The position numbers and the translations under genes are program-made. From CAYQOX01 sp964419335 (GTDB lineage Bacteria; Hinthialibacterota; Hinthialibacteria; Hinthialibacterales; Hinthialibacteraceae): a stretch of 64,000 nucleotides of DNA. Location of the stretch: positions 1 to 64,000 of the forward strand of contig CAYQOX010000005.1 of assembly GCA_964419335.1 (NCBI GenBank), read 5' to 3'. The notes beneath the pieces are model-generated. The model had not been told where the DNA came from. It saw only the letters and a list, made by a program, of their open reading frames with translations, and searched no databases. This document shows positions 1-8,679 of the stretch, one piece after another. Positions within the stretch are counted from its first letter, which is position 1. Each line of letters begins with the position of its first letter.

Positions 1-60
1 TCTTTCATCGATATCCCCATCCATTCGACTCCCGAATCTATGCATGGAATCATTGAATAG
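1..60 (+). CDS. possible C-terminal end of a gene cut by the window edge
   Basis: An open frame runs from base 1 to a TAG at 58-60 and would encode about 19 residues ending in MHGIIE. It is too short to identify, and an open stretch of this size can occur by chance. It would be the last part of a plus-strand gene upstream of the oxidoreductase. The next 160 bases hold no other gene, which is consistent with a gene ending here. Confidence 0.3.
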   Translation, partial: SFIDIPIHSTPESMHGIIE

Positions 61-226
61 ATTTCATTGCGTTTGATAAAAATCACAAGAACTTTTTGGA
101 TGATGCGATTTCTACCATAAAAATTTTTAGTGTGAATAAGTGTCCCGGGCCAAGGATGATCATTTACACCGCACTAGAAATTCGTTTATAGTAGTACAGA
201 AAAAGAATTTTGAGGAGGTGGCTTGG

Positions 227-1522
227 ATGAACACGAATCGGAGAACATTTGTCAAAAAAACGGGAGCATTGGCAGCCGCGGGGTGGATGATTAACTTGAA
301 TCCCTTGGCCCAAGGAGCCAACGAAAAAATTCGGCTGGGTTTGATGGGAACCCGAAGTCGTGGTTTGCAAGTCGCCTTGGAGATGATCCAACAAGGAGCA
401 GAAATCAAGACGATTTGTGATGTCGATGATGAGATGATCCAAACGCGGGGAAAGAAAATTGAAGAGGCACAAGAAAAGAAACCGGAAAGCGTTAAAGACT
501 TTCGAAAAATGCTGGATGATCCCGAGATTGACGCGGTCGTCATCGCGACCCCTGATCATTGGCACGCGATCCCTATGATTTTAGCATGCCAGGCAGAAAA
601 GGATGTGTATGTAGAAAAACCTCTATCGCACACGATCCATGAAGGCCACTTAATGCGGAATGCGGCGCGTAAATACGATCGTGTGGTACAAGTGGGGACC
701 CAGCGGCGTAGCTCAAATTATTGCCAAACGGCGGTGGATTATGTAACCTCCGGGGAACTGGGTGATCTGTGTTTGATCAAAGCATGGATGTGTCAAGTAC
801 GGGGATCGATTGGCAACCCAGAGGATTCCAACGTTCCCGAAGGAGTAGATTATGATATGTGGTTAGGCCCCGCCCCCAAGCGCCCCTTTAATAAAAATCG
901 CTTCCATTACAATTGGCGCTTTTTCTGGGATTACTGTAATACTGAATTAGGAAATCAAGGGATACACATGTTGGATATCGCCATGTGGGTGATTACCGAA
1001 ATGCTCGGAATTGATGATTCCCTCCCCACCCACGTTTCCAATGCCTCTGGGATTTATTGGCTGGATGATGCGAAAGAAGTCCCTGATACCCAAGTCACAT
1101 CCTATGAGTATGGAGATTTTCTCTTGAATTGGGAACTCCGCAGCTTCGCCAACCATCAACCGATACAAGGCTGTACTGCAGGGGTGGCTTTCTATGGGAG
1201 CGAAGGGGCATTGCTCGTTGATTTTCAACGACAACAATGGAAAGTCACTCACAAGGACGGAAGCGAAGGACCTAGTGAAAAGAACACGGGCGGCTCGCAT
1301 GCCAAGAACTTCCTCGAATGTATTAAAAGCCGAAAACGTCCTAACGGAGACATCGAATTCGGACGACGAACGACCACCTTGTGCCACCTCGGAAATATAG
1401 CCCACAAACTCGGGCGGGATGTTACTTTTGATCCCAAAGTGGAAACCTTCGGCGAGGATCAGGAAGCCAATGAATTATTAACGAAATCATATCGCGAACC
1501 GTATGAACTTCCCTCTGTATAA
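227..1522 (+). CDS. exported Gfo/Idh/MocA-family NAD(P)-dependent oxidoreductase (twin-arginine signal)
   Basis: The 431-residue product starts with a twin-arginine signal (NRRTFVKK at residues 4-11, then an Ala-rich segment), so it is probably exported folded with its cofactor. A Rossmann fold follows, with a GTRSRG dinucleotide loop near 41-46 and the family EKP motif at 130-132, whose Lys is usually catalytic. HWH at 111-113 is also typical of exported members. The family oxidises or reduces sugar hydroxyls; the substrate cannot be read from sequence. An ATG at 140 is in frame, but GAGGAGG at 212-218 lies eight bases before the ATG at 227, and only this start gives a clean signal peptide. 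The next gene begins 17 bases downstream and encodes another exported sugar enzyme, so the two are probably an operon. Confidence 0.9.
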   Translation: MNTNRRTFVKKTGALAAAGWMINLNPLAQGANEKIRLGLMGTRSRGLQVALEMIQQGAEIKTICDVDDEMIQTRGKKIEEAQEKKPESVKDFRKMLDDPEIDAVVIATPDHWHAIPMILACQAEKDVYVEKPLSHTIHEGHLMRNAARKYDRVVQVGTQRRSSNYCQTAVDYVTSGELGDLCLIKAWMCQVRGSIGNPEDSNVPEGVDYDMWLGPAPKRPFNKNRFHYNWRFFWDYCNTELGNQGIHMLDIAMWVITEMLGIDDSLPTHVSNASGIYWLDDAKEVPDTQVTSYEYGDFLLNWELRSFANHQPIQGCTAGVAFYGSEGALLVDFQRQQWKVTHKDGSEGPSEKNTGGSHAKNFLECIKSRKRPNGDIEFGRRTTTLCHLGNIAHKLGRDVTFDPKVETFGEDQEANELLTKSYREPYELPSV

Positions 1523-1539
1523 AAGAAAGGATAAGCAGT

Positions 1540-2457
1540 ATGAAGAATAATCGTCGGCAATTCTTAAAGCAAAGCGCAGCTGCAGCCGCTGGGGCTCAAT
1601 TGGTCATGATGGGTAATTCTCAAGGGAACGCGATGGAACCAATCCAGCGCGAGGTTCCTCCTCGCATGAAGTTGAGTTTCGCTGCTTACTCCTATCGTAA
1701 ATATTTGCAAGACGGCGATCCACCTTCCATGGATATGTTTGATTTTCTTCAGGAATGTGCGAAACTAGGCTTAAGCGCTTCTGAACCGACCTCTTATTAT
1801 TTTCCTTCCAAAGCAGACAAAGATTATTTTATACAATTCCGGCATAAAGCCTTTATGCTAGGGTTGGATATCTCCGGAACCGCCGTGGGCAATGTCTTTA
1901 CTCATCCAGAAGGAGATAAGCGGGAAGAACAATTAAACTATGTGCGTGATTGGATTGACCGCGCAGCGTGGATGGGGGCTCCATGCATCCGCATTTTCGC
2001 AGGCAATAAATCAAAGGGTGTGAGTGAAACCATGGCGCGGGATTATGCCGTCGAAACCATCGAAGAGGCTTGTAAGTACGCAGGTGAAAAAGGTATCTTT
2101 CTTGCCCTCGAAAACCATGGCGGGGTAGTCGCCACCGCGGATGGGGTATTAGATATTGTTCGACAGGTAGAATCCCCATGGTTTGGCGTGAATTTAGATA
2201 CCGGGAACTTTCACTCTGAAGATCCTTACAAAGACATAGTCAAATGCGCCCCTTATGCCGTGAATGTGCAAGTGAAAGTGGAAATGCGTGCCGCTGGTCA
2301 AAGCCATCAACCCGCTGATTTTGAACGTATCATTGGCATCCTGGCTGAGGCGGGATATAGCGGCTATGTAGCCTTGGAGTATGAAGCCAAGGAAGAGCCA
2401 AAAGAAGCAGTACCACGCTATATTGAACAGTTGCAAACGATCTTATCGAAGGTTTAA
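1540..2457 (+). CDS. exported xylose-isomerase-like TIM-barrel sugar isomerase/epimerase
   Basis: The 305-residue protein opens with a twin-arginine signal (RRQFLKQS, residues 5-12) and then reads as an AP-endonuclease-2/xylose-isomerase-like TIM barrel. Likely metal ligands are Glu191 (LENHG), Asp220 (NLDTGN) and Glu280 (ALEYE). The position often held by His is Gln244 (NVQVK), a variation I associate with exported members of this group. AAGG at 1527-1530 precedes the ATG. It sits 17 bases after the exported Gfo/Idh/MocA gene, and the pair looks co-transcribed up to the hairpin at 2488. Such pairs fit oxidation of a sugar ring followed by isomerisation or elimination outside the cytoplasm; the actual substrate is unknown. 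Confidence 0.86.
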   Translation: MKNNRRQFLKQSAAAAAGAQLVMMGNSQGNAMEPIQREVPPRMKLSFAAYSYRKYLQDGDPPSMDMFDFLQECAKLGLSASEPTSYYFPSKADKDYFIQFRHKAFMLGLDISGTAVGNVFTHPEGDKREEQLNYVRDWIDRAAWMGAPCIRIFAGNKSKGVSETMARDYAVETIEEACKYAGEKGIFLALENHGGVVATADGVLDIVRQVESPWFGVNLDTGNFHSEDPYKDIVKCAPYAVNVQVKVEMRAAGQSHQPADFERIIGILAEAGYSGYVALEYEAKEEPKEAVPRYIEQLQTILSKV

Positions 2458-2487
2458 GTTGAATCGTAACTAATAAGATTTGATTAA

Positions 2488-2535
2488 GGGCGTTCGGGTG
2501 AAATTCTTCTTTCCGAACGCCCTTTCTTCTTTCTT
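2488..2535 (+). terminator. intrinsic terminator after the oxidoreductase/isomerase pair
   Basis: A perfect ten-base stem (GGGCGTTCGG at 2488-2497, CCGAACGCCC at 2513-2522) is followed by a T-rich run on the plus strand. It lies between two convergent genes. The minus-strand side has only a weak T run, so it mainly serves the plus-strand operon. Confidence 0.85.
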
Positions 2536-3931
2536 AGGAATCCACCCGGATGATACGTAAAGCGATATCATGGTCAAACTCGGGAGAAACCAATCGAAGA
2601 TCTCCGCCAGAATGTTTTATTTTGCGTTCTTTATCGATTATGCCATTTTGGGTATTATGCCATTCAGCTCGATACGTTCCCTCAAGGATATCCATCGTGA
2701 TTGTGCTTTTGTGGCCAAAGCGAAGATAGACGGCATAAGCTTTTCCTTCCTGAGCGAGAACCCAGCCCCGCGTTTTTTCATCTCCCTCGATGGATTGAAG
2801 TAACTCATGCCGCGGTTCCATTTGGATGAAATCAAAACGCTCCATAAAAGTGCGTAAAATGTTCAACTGCTTACGTAAGGTGGGTGAGCCCCCGCCCGGA
2901 GCGTTTTGTTTGGCGGTGCCCTCTTCGTGTTCAGTAGTAAAAGAATAATCGAGGTTATCGTATAACCCACCCCCCGCGATAATAAAAGCCCATCCATCGC
3001 CGCGATATTTTGCATCGCTATCTCCTGCAAAGCCGGTTTCATCGTATCCAATCACTTTGTTTAAGTGATAATTTTGTTCCACCGCTTTCGGCGGATAAGC
3101 ATAGTGAAAATTAAAAACGGAAACATGCTTATTCGGTGATTCAATGACCTTACTGCCATTGGCGATGTTGTGAGCGATCAAATGGCTGGAACCGTATTTA
3201 TTTTGGGATTCAACGATTTTACGGATCATTCGATCATGCCAGTCCTTGGTAACATTCCCAAAATAGGGCTCATTGCAAACCTCGAAAATGATGTTATCAA
3301 AATCCTGTAACTCTCGAATCACTTTATCCACGAATTTATCTTGAATATGGAGTAGGGCTCGATCTTTCATGGTGTAAACCTGGTTTCGATCGACTTGGCT
3401 TAACCCATTAATGTTATTCGCGGCATTCATGGGGCTCAATTCCCACATGGCTTCGCGATACATTGGACAAAAAAATACATACTCCACCACAATCCCCCGT
3501 TGCGAGGCTTCATGGATAAAATTTTTCAAGCGTACGAAATACTTTTCATCCCAGCGATTAAGATTAAATTTGTTGCCTCCGTTGGCATATCCTGGTACAT
3601 GACTTCGTGCCCAGGGGCTTATGTAATGGTTGGGGGCGGGAGCCAGAGTGTTATGCTCAATGTTGAAAGCCCCTTGGGGTTCGCAATAGACACCGCTAAA
3701 AGTACGTGTCATATTAAGGCGATTCGCTTGCAGTTCGTCGAGATAGGGGATGTAATCGAAAGCGAGGTTGAGCACAGCGCCGTAATGTTCTCCTGAAGTA
3801 ATCAAGATAGTCGGTTCATCGCGAAAAAGAAAATAATGAGGATTTTCCGGATGCAGCTGAATCGGTTGGGAAACCGTGGTCATCGATAAAACTGCAATCA
3901 ACCAGAAAGAAAAAAGGAAATGTTTCATCAT
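2534..3931 (-). CDS. secreted clan GH-A (GH5/GH140-like) glycoside hydrolase
   Basis: The product is about 465 residues with a Sec signal peptide at residues 1-21. The body resembles a cellulase-type (beta/alpha)8 barrel. Glu221 in FEVCNEP (the N-E-P motif) is the likely acid/base and Glu298 in GYDETG the likely nucleophile, the usual clan GH-A arrangement. A C-terminal beta region of about 80 residues follows. The specificity is unknown; resemblance to DUF4038/GH140-type proteins is an impression, not a search result. Two adjacent ATGs (3929-3931 and 3926-3928) are possible starts, preceded by a G-rich Shine-Dalgarno. It converges on the exported oxidoreductase pair, which suggests a shared glycan target. 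Confidence 0.82.
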   Translation of the reverse strand: MMKHFLFSFWLIAVLSMTTVSQPIQLHPENPHYFLFRDEPTILITSGEHYGAVLNLAFDYIPYLDELQANRLNMTRTFSGVYCEPQGAFNIEHNTLAPAPNHYISPWARSHVPGYANGGNKFNLNRWDEKYFVRLKNFIHEASQRGIVVEYVFFCPMYREAMWELSPMNAANNINGLSQVDRNQVYTMKDRALLHIQDKFVDKVIRELQDFDNIIFEVCNEPYFGNVTKDWHDRMIRKIVESQNKYGSSHLIAHNIANGSKVIESPNKHVSVFNFHYAYPPKAVEQNYHLNKVIGYDETGFAGDSDAKYRGDGWAFIIAGGGLYDNLDYSFTTEHEEGTAKQNAPGGGSPTLRKQLNILRTFMERFDFIQMEPRHELLQSIEGDEKTRGWVLAQEGKAYAVYLRFGHKSTITMDILEGTYRAEWHNTQNGIIDKERKIKHSGGDLRLVSPEFDHDIALRIIRVDS

Positions 3932-4276
3932 GGCATTTCCCCCCCCTACAATAGAGATTAATGTGATTTTTACAGTTTTTATTTTGGCTGAAACTTTTCT
4001 GGAAATATAGAGCCAAGTAATTTGATTTTTCTAAAACTTTTTGAAATAATAGAATTTTTAATTTCGGTCGGTATTGGCAAAAAAATGGGGGTATTTGATA
4101 TCACTTCATAGACGGGAATGTACCAGGTACTTTTATGAGTATATATTGGTTTTCATTAAAAAAGGTTTGGCGACTCACCTTACGCTTGTCCATTCGATTC
4201 AGCATAACATTTTGACAATCTAAAACCTAAAATTGACCTCATATCACAGCACAGAGAATTAGGAAAATGACCGCAG
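3932..4276. other. 345-base divergent intergenic region
   Basis: No gene is visible in this AT-rich region between the minus-strand glycosidase and the plus-strand c-di-GMP enzyme. It should hold promoters for both. A loose candidate for the plus strand is TTGATT at 4022-4027 with AATAAT 17 bases further on, which is weak. Confidence 0.5.
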
Positions 4277-6355
4277 ATGGAAGAACATAAAGATATAGAA
4301 AAAGCCTTACATAATTCTGAATTGTCATTACGTACATTATTTGATTCAATGGATTCCGCCATATTTATTCATGATCCGAAGGATGGAATCATTCTTGATG
4401 TGAATAAAAAGGCGGAGGAAATGTTTTTGTGTCCTGTGGAAAACATTAAAGGGAAGACTGTGGATTTTTTTAGCGCAGATTACTCTCCTTACTCTGCCAA
4501 AGAGGCTATAAATTATTTGCAAAAAACTCTTCAGGGAGAGCCTCAAACCTTCGAATGGGTATCCAAAAGATGTGATGGCTCTGAGTTTTGGAGTGAAGTA
4601 CGCTTAAAACTTATCGATTTGGATAGTACAAAGCGAGTGCTAGCGATTGTGAGGGATATCACGCAACAGAAAGAATCCGAAAAACAACTACAACTCTCTG
4701 ACCAGGTTTTCAAAAATACGATTGAAGGCATTTTAGTGACTGATCCGGAGGGTGTCATTCTGCACGTAAATCCTGCTTTTTATGAGATTACAGGATATAC
4801 GCGAGAAGAAGTCATAGGGAATAAACCCAATATTCTCAAATCCAATCGCCATGGTAAAGCGTTTTATGAAATGATGTGGAAGTCTTTGCTCGAGAAAGGC
4901 TATTGGCGTGGAGAAATTTGGAATCGGCGGAAAAGCGGCGAGATCTACCCCGAATGGCTGACGATCACAGCGATTAAAGATGCTTCTGGAAGAACGACGC
5001 ATTATGTTTCTATTTTTCATGACATTACTGAAAATAAACGTAATCAAGAAAAAATTCACTATCAGGCTCATCATGATGCTCTCACCGACCTTCCAAATCG
5101 CACCTTGTTTCAAGATCGCCTTTCCTGGGCTTTATTCCAAGCCAAACGCAACGAGGATTTGGTGGGAGTCATGTTTTTGGATTTAGACAATTTCAAGCGG
5201 ATTAATGATAGTCTTGGTCACAATGTGGGAGATATCCTATTACAAAAGGTGGCGCAACGTCTGTTGATGTGCGTTCGAGATGAAGACACCGTCGCGCGTT
5301 TAGGTGGAGATGAATTTGTGCTTATCTTGATGCGCACCACAGAACGGGGGGTTATTCAAGTCGCCCGTCGTTTATTGGGTTCCATCTCCGAACCTTTTTT
5401 TATAAAAGATCATGATCTCCAGATTAACGCTAGTATTGGGATTACGTTGTATCCCAATGACGGTTCAGAACCTACGACGTTACTAAAAAATGCGGATTTA
5501 GCCATGTATCGCGCCAAGGATATGGGACGCAATAATTATCAACTGTTCACTCCTTCCATGAACGAAAAAGCCAACCGGCGCTTGGAGATGGAAAATGATA
5601 TGCGCTTCGCTTTAAAGCATGATGAATTTGTTATTTATTATCAGCCCCGTATTCATCTCCGCTCAGGAAAGATCAACGGAGTGGAAGCGCTGGTACGTTG
5701 GAATAAACCCAACCAAGGAATCGTTTCTCCAGGGGCATTTATTGAGATCGCGGAAGAGTCTGGGCTAATCCATCCCTTGGGAGAATGGATACTGCGTCAT
5801 GCTTGTTCTCAGCTCAAAGAATGGCATGATCAAGGCTATGATGAGATTAACATCTCGGTGAATTTATCGGTGAAGCAATTCCAACAAAAAAGTCTTGTGA
5901 AACAGATTCGTACCATTTTGCATGAAACAGGTTTGGAACCTCAGTATTTAGAGTTGGAAATTACCGAAAGCATCATGATGCAATCCATAGAAAAAACCGT
6001 CTTGCTTTTGATTGAATTGGCCGATTTAGGGATAAAACTATCGGTTGACGATTTTGGCACCGGTTATTCTTCTCTCTATTATTTAAAACATTTTCCTTTG
6101 AAAATGTTGAAAATCGATCGCTCTTTTGTGGAGGATATTACCACAGATCCCCAAGATGCCGCTATCGTAGAAACGATTATTGCCATGGCGAGAGCGTTAC
6201 ATCTCAATGTCGTAGCCGAAGGGGTGGAGACCAAGGAGCAATTAGAGTTTCTGATTGAGAAAGGCTGTGATGAGCTGCAGGGATACCTATTTTGCCCTCC
6301 GGTGCCAGCTGAAGAAATCCAAACGATTCTACGAGAAGGAAAGAGATTTTTTTAA
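4277..6355 (+). CDS. PAS-PAS-GGDEF-EAL cyclic-di-GMP synthase/phosphodiesterase
   Basis: A 692-residue cytosolic signalling protein with no membrane segment. Two PAS domains cover about residues 12-130 and 138-252. The GGDEF domain (about 262-425) has an intact GGDEF at 343-347 and a product-inhibition RxxD site at 334-337. The EAL domain (about 435-685) starts its motif at 470 and keeps NLSVKQF, the DDFGTG loop, KIDRSF and AEGVE, so both activities look possible. The ATG at 4277 is bounded by an in-frame stop at 4268, and only a weak AGGA lies 12 bases upstream. A second c-di-GMP enzyme follows after a structured leader, so the two probably respond to different signals. Confidence 0.93.
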   Translation: MEEHKDIEKALHNSELSLRTLFDSMDSAIFIHDPKDGIILDVNKKAEEMFLCPVENIKGKTVDFFSADYSPYSAKEAINYLQKTLQGEPQTFEWVSKRCDGSEFWSEVRLKLIDLDSTKRVLAIVRDITQQKESEKQLQLSDQVFKNTIEGILVTDPEGVILHVNPAFYEITGYTREEVIGNKPNILKSNRHGKAFYEMMWKSLLEKGYWRGEIWNRRKSGEIYPEWLTITAIKDASGRTTHYVSIFHDITENKRNQEKIHYQAHHDALTDLPNRTLFQDRLSWALFQAKRNEDLVGVMFLDLDNFKRINDSLGHNVGDILLQKVAQRLLMCVRDEDTVARLGGDEFVLILMRTTERGVIQVARRLLGSISEPFFIKDHDLQINASIGITLYPNDGSEPTTLLKNADLAMYRAKDMGRNNYQLFTPSMNEKANRRLEMENDMRFALKHDEFVIYYQPRIHLRSGKINGVEALVRWNKPNQGIVSPGAFIEIAEESGLIHPLGEWILRHACSQLKEWHDQGYDEINISVNLSVKQFQQKSLVKQIRTILHETGLEPQYLELEITESIMMQSIEKTVLLLIELADLGIKLSVDDFGTGYSSLYYLKHFPLKMLKIDRSFVEDITTDPQDAAIVETIIAMARALHLNVVAEGVETKEQLEFLIEKGCDELQGYLFCPPVPAEEIQTILREGKRFF

Positions 6356-6521
6356 AATCAAATAGATAAAATTGGCTCTTCACGGATAGATTTCCATTTT
6401 TTAAAAAAAAGAATCAACTCCTCTGATCTTCTTCCGATAATATTAAAAGTAAGAATAATGTGATATCTTCCTGTATTAAAGGGTTAGGGGTGTTTATTCC
6501 AACGCGAATTATTTTACCCAA

Positions 6522-6619
6522 AACTAGGTTATCTCATACCTAGTTCGATCGTAATATGGGCATGGCGTCCACTTGTATTATGAGTGGATCAATGTCATTA
6601 AACCATTGGAGTTTAATGA
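6522..6619 (+). ncRNA. leader with three consecutive hairpins before the PAS-GGEEF gene
   Basis: Three perfect inverted repeats lie in a row: AACTAGGT/ACCTAGTT (6522-6529 with 6538-6545), TCCACT/AGTGGA (6568-6573 with 6583-6588) and TCATTAAAC/GTTTAATGA (6595-6603 with 6611-6619). Loops are seven to nine bases. None is followed by a T run, so they are not terminators. The last hairpin ends 12 to 45 bases before the possible start codons of the next gene. This could be a folded regulatory leader or a set of operator sites; it does not match the c-di-GMP riboswitch patterns I know. Confidence 0.5.
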
Positions 6620-6664
6620 ATCAGCATTACTGTGGGCATGAGAGATGGAAGGATGGTGTTGAAA

Positions 6665-7600
6665 ATGACAGAAATGGTATACCCCGTTTCGATCCTCGAG
6701 AGCCAATCAACACTTGAGTTTTTTAAACAAGTCATCGATCAACTAGAAGAAGGGGTCTTCTTTGTTGATTTCGAACAGCGGATTACGTATTGGAATAAGG
6801 CCTGTGAAACGATAACGGGCTTTACTTCCAATGAGATGCTAGGGAAACATTGCTGTAATCGTTTTCAGCATTTGGATGAGAACGATGAGCCTGTGTGTAC
6901 CCTCAAATGTCCTATTCAAGAAACTCTCTATACAAAAAGAGTGTATGAATGCGAGTTAAAAATCCCTCATAAACAAGGGCATCCAATTCCTGTCTATGTG
7001 AGAACCATGCCTCTGTTCGATAGCAGCGGTCATGTGATTGGTGCAACAGAATTTTTGGTGGATATTACCATGAAGAGGGAATTACTCCGAAAAGTGGAGT
7101 ATCTGGAACGAAAATCCTCTATCGACAAACTCACTGATCTTCCCAATCGTTCTCTCGTTGAGCACACGATCAAATCCCGATTCAATGAATTTGAACGCTA
7201 TGGGTGGACCTTTGGTTTGATTTTGATTGATATCGATCATTTTAAAGAAGTGAACGATCAGTATGGTCATACGGTTGGAGATATCGTTTTAAAAAAATTA
7301 TCCGGAATTTTTCAGAAAAAACAGCGGACATGTGACATGATTGGCCGATGGGGCGGCGAAGAATTTATTGGCATTATGAGTAATGTAGAAAAGTTGAACC
7401 TGTTTGGTATCTGTGAGCGTATTCGACTCATGGTAGAGAATACGAGTATTGATATTGAAAAAAAACAAATCCGAGTTACAGTATCGATCGGCGGGTCTTT
7501 AATTGCTGAAGGAGATACGATCGATTCGTTACTCAAGCGCGCCGATCGTGTCATGTATGAAAGTAAAAATAAGGGACGCAATTGTGTTACCATAGGCTAA
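6665..7600 (+). CDS. PAS-GGEEF diguanylate cyclase with a Cys-rich PAS domain
   Basis: The product from this start is 311 residues: one PAS domain (about 15-140) and a GGDEF domain ending near the C-terminus. The active site is GGEEF, and an RxxD inhibition site (RTCD) lies five residues before it, so it should make c-di-GMP under feedback control. The PAS loop holds Cys-Cys, then a C-x3-C pair (CTLKC), spacing suggestive of metal or redox sensing. Starts are ambiguous: GTG at 6632 and ATGs at 6638, 6653 and 6665 share the frame. I prefer 6665 because AAGGA at 6649-6653 lies upstream; 6632 and 6638 have no Shine-Dalgarno. No membrane segment is seen. Confidence 0.88.
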   Translation: MTEMVYPVSILESQSTLEFFKQVIDQLEEGVFFVDFEQRITYWNKACETITGFTSNEMLGKHCCNRFQHLDENDEPVCTLKCPIQETLYTKRVYECELKIPHKQGHPIPVYVRTMPLFDSSGHVIGATEFLVDITMKRELLRKVEYLERKSSIDKLTDLPNRSLVEHTIKSRFNEFERYGWTFGLILIDIDHFKEVNDQYGHTVGDIVLKKLSGIFQKKQRTCDMIGRWGGEEFIGIMSNVEKLNLFGICERIRLMVENTSIDIEKKQIRVTVSIGGSLIAEGDTIDSLLKRADRVMYESKNKGRNCVTIG

Positions 7601-7609
7601 TGAGATCCA

Positions 7610-8392
7610 TTAGCGGATTTTCTCCCGGAATTTTCCCCACACTCTGCGCAATAAATTGTTTCTCGTTTTTGGTTGTTTTCGTGGATCATGTTGATCGATT
7701 GCACGCCTTAAAAAATCACGCAAAAACCGGCTCAGTTCTATACAATGATAAAGCCGTTCTGCCCGGTCGAAATCATCACCGACATGGCGAATGATATAGG
7801 CGACCTCGGCTATTGTCCATTGCGATCCTTTTTGCACTCTTCTTATTTCTTCTCTAGGAGCTACTCTACCCGGCTCAAGCACACGACAATACCAGCCTGA
7901 TCGATTGTTTTGAATCACGATGCTCGGCAAATCTTTCATGTTCCAATGCCGGCCTAATTTATAACAAGGTTGACGCGGTTCAGAGGCTTGTATCACAATG
8001 TCCCCAATGTGAAAAACATCGCCTATGCATACAGTGAATTCGTTAAAGCCGGTTAGGGTAAAGTTCTCACCAAAACCGCCGGGTTGCCACTCCTTTTCTG
8101 GGTATTCGCTCTTCCAACGGGCGTAATGCTCATAGGGATAGGCTAAGATCGCTTTATCCAGTCCGCCATGATTTTTACGATCGGCCTGCTCATCTCCATC
8201 TAATCCCTGTTGGGAACAAAAAACACTCTCTGTAACTGGAGTTTTAACGATTCCGCTTGTCCACTTACGGCTGGAGTTTTCTGCACCCTGTGGGGATGAA
8301 TAAGTTTGAACTTCTCCAACTTGCAATGAAATGAGTTTCCCTACCTCAGGTGAGCTTTCGTTTTTTAAAATAGTTTCTTGCGTTTTACGCAT
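7610..8392 (-). CDS. MOSC-domain protein of the YiiM type
   Basis: A 260-residue cytosolic protein. The MOSC core has GLDGDEQAD at 63-71, HGGLDKA at 75-81, GENFT at 108-112 and the conserved Cys143 in EPRQPCYKL, which in this family binds a molybdenum cofactor sulfur. A helical tail (about 190-245) resembles the 3-alpha domain of E. coli YiiM, an enzyme that reduces hydroxylated nucleobases such as 6-N-hydroxylaminopurine. The last 15 residues are strongly basic. It converges on the diguanylate cyclase with nine bases between stops. The true electron partner is not in the window. Confidence 0.88.
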   Translation of the reverse strand: MRKTQETILKNESSPEVGKLISLQVGEVQTYSSPQGAENSSRKWTSGIVKTPVTESVFCSQQGLDGDEQADRKNHGGLDKAILAYPYEHYARWKSEYPEKEWQPGGFGENFTLTGFNEFTVCIGDVFHIGDIVIQASEPRQPCYKLGRHWNMKDLPSIVIQNNRSGWYCRVLEPGRVAPREEIRRVQKGSQWTIAEVAYIIRHVGDDFDRAERLYHCIELSRFLRDFLRRAIDQHDPRKQPKTRNNLLRRVWGKFREKIR

Positions 8393-8626
8393 TAACCTAG
8401 GAACCCTACATTGAAAGAAATTGACAATTATTTTACTATTCGTTTATAGATAACGGCAGGGGAAAACTAAGAAAAATTATACTTTTTTTACTTATTATAT
8501 CAAATATAATATTTATATTTTTTTTGTTTTTATGGCTTTATTTATAGGACATTTTCGTATATCTTATTTTTGTTTTCATATACAACAAAACATTACATAT
8601 CGGTTCAAATAACTGTCAATACTTAC

Positions 8627-8644
8627 AAATATTTTAAAATATTT
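8627..8644. repeat. 18-base AT-only perfect palindrome
   Basis: AAATATTTT followed directly by AAAATATTT forms a perfect palindrome about 36 bases before the start of the 976-residue secreted protein. It lies in a very AT-rich stretch (about 8420-8660). It may be a protein-binding site near a promoter, but AT-rich DNA makes such palindromes fairly easily by chance. Confidence 0.4.
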
Positions 8645-8679
8645 CATATAAAAAACACATCAATGGGAGGGTAAAAAAA

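Noticed and set aside
6420..6480. Terminator after the GGDEF-EAL gene
   Set aside because: Runs of A and T occur but no stable stem precedes them.
6480..6632. c-di-GMP (GEMM-type) riboswitch before the diguanylate cyclase
   Set aside because: The conserved tetraloop and receptor sequences of known c-di-GMP riboswitches are not present; only simple hairpins are seen.
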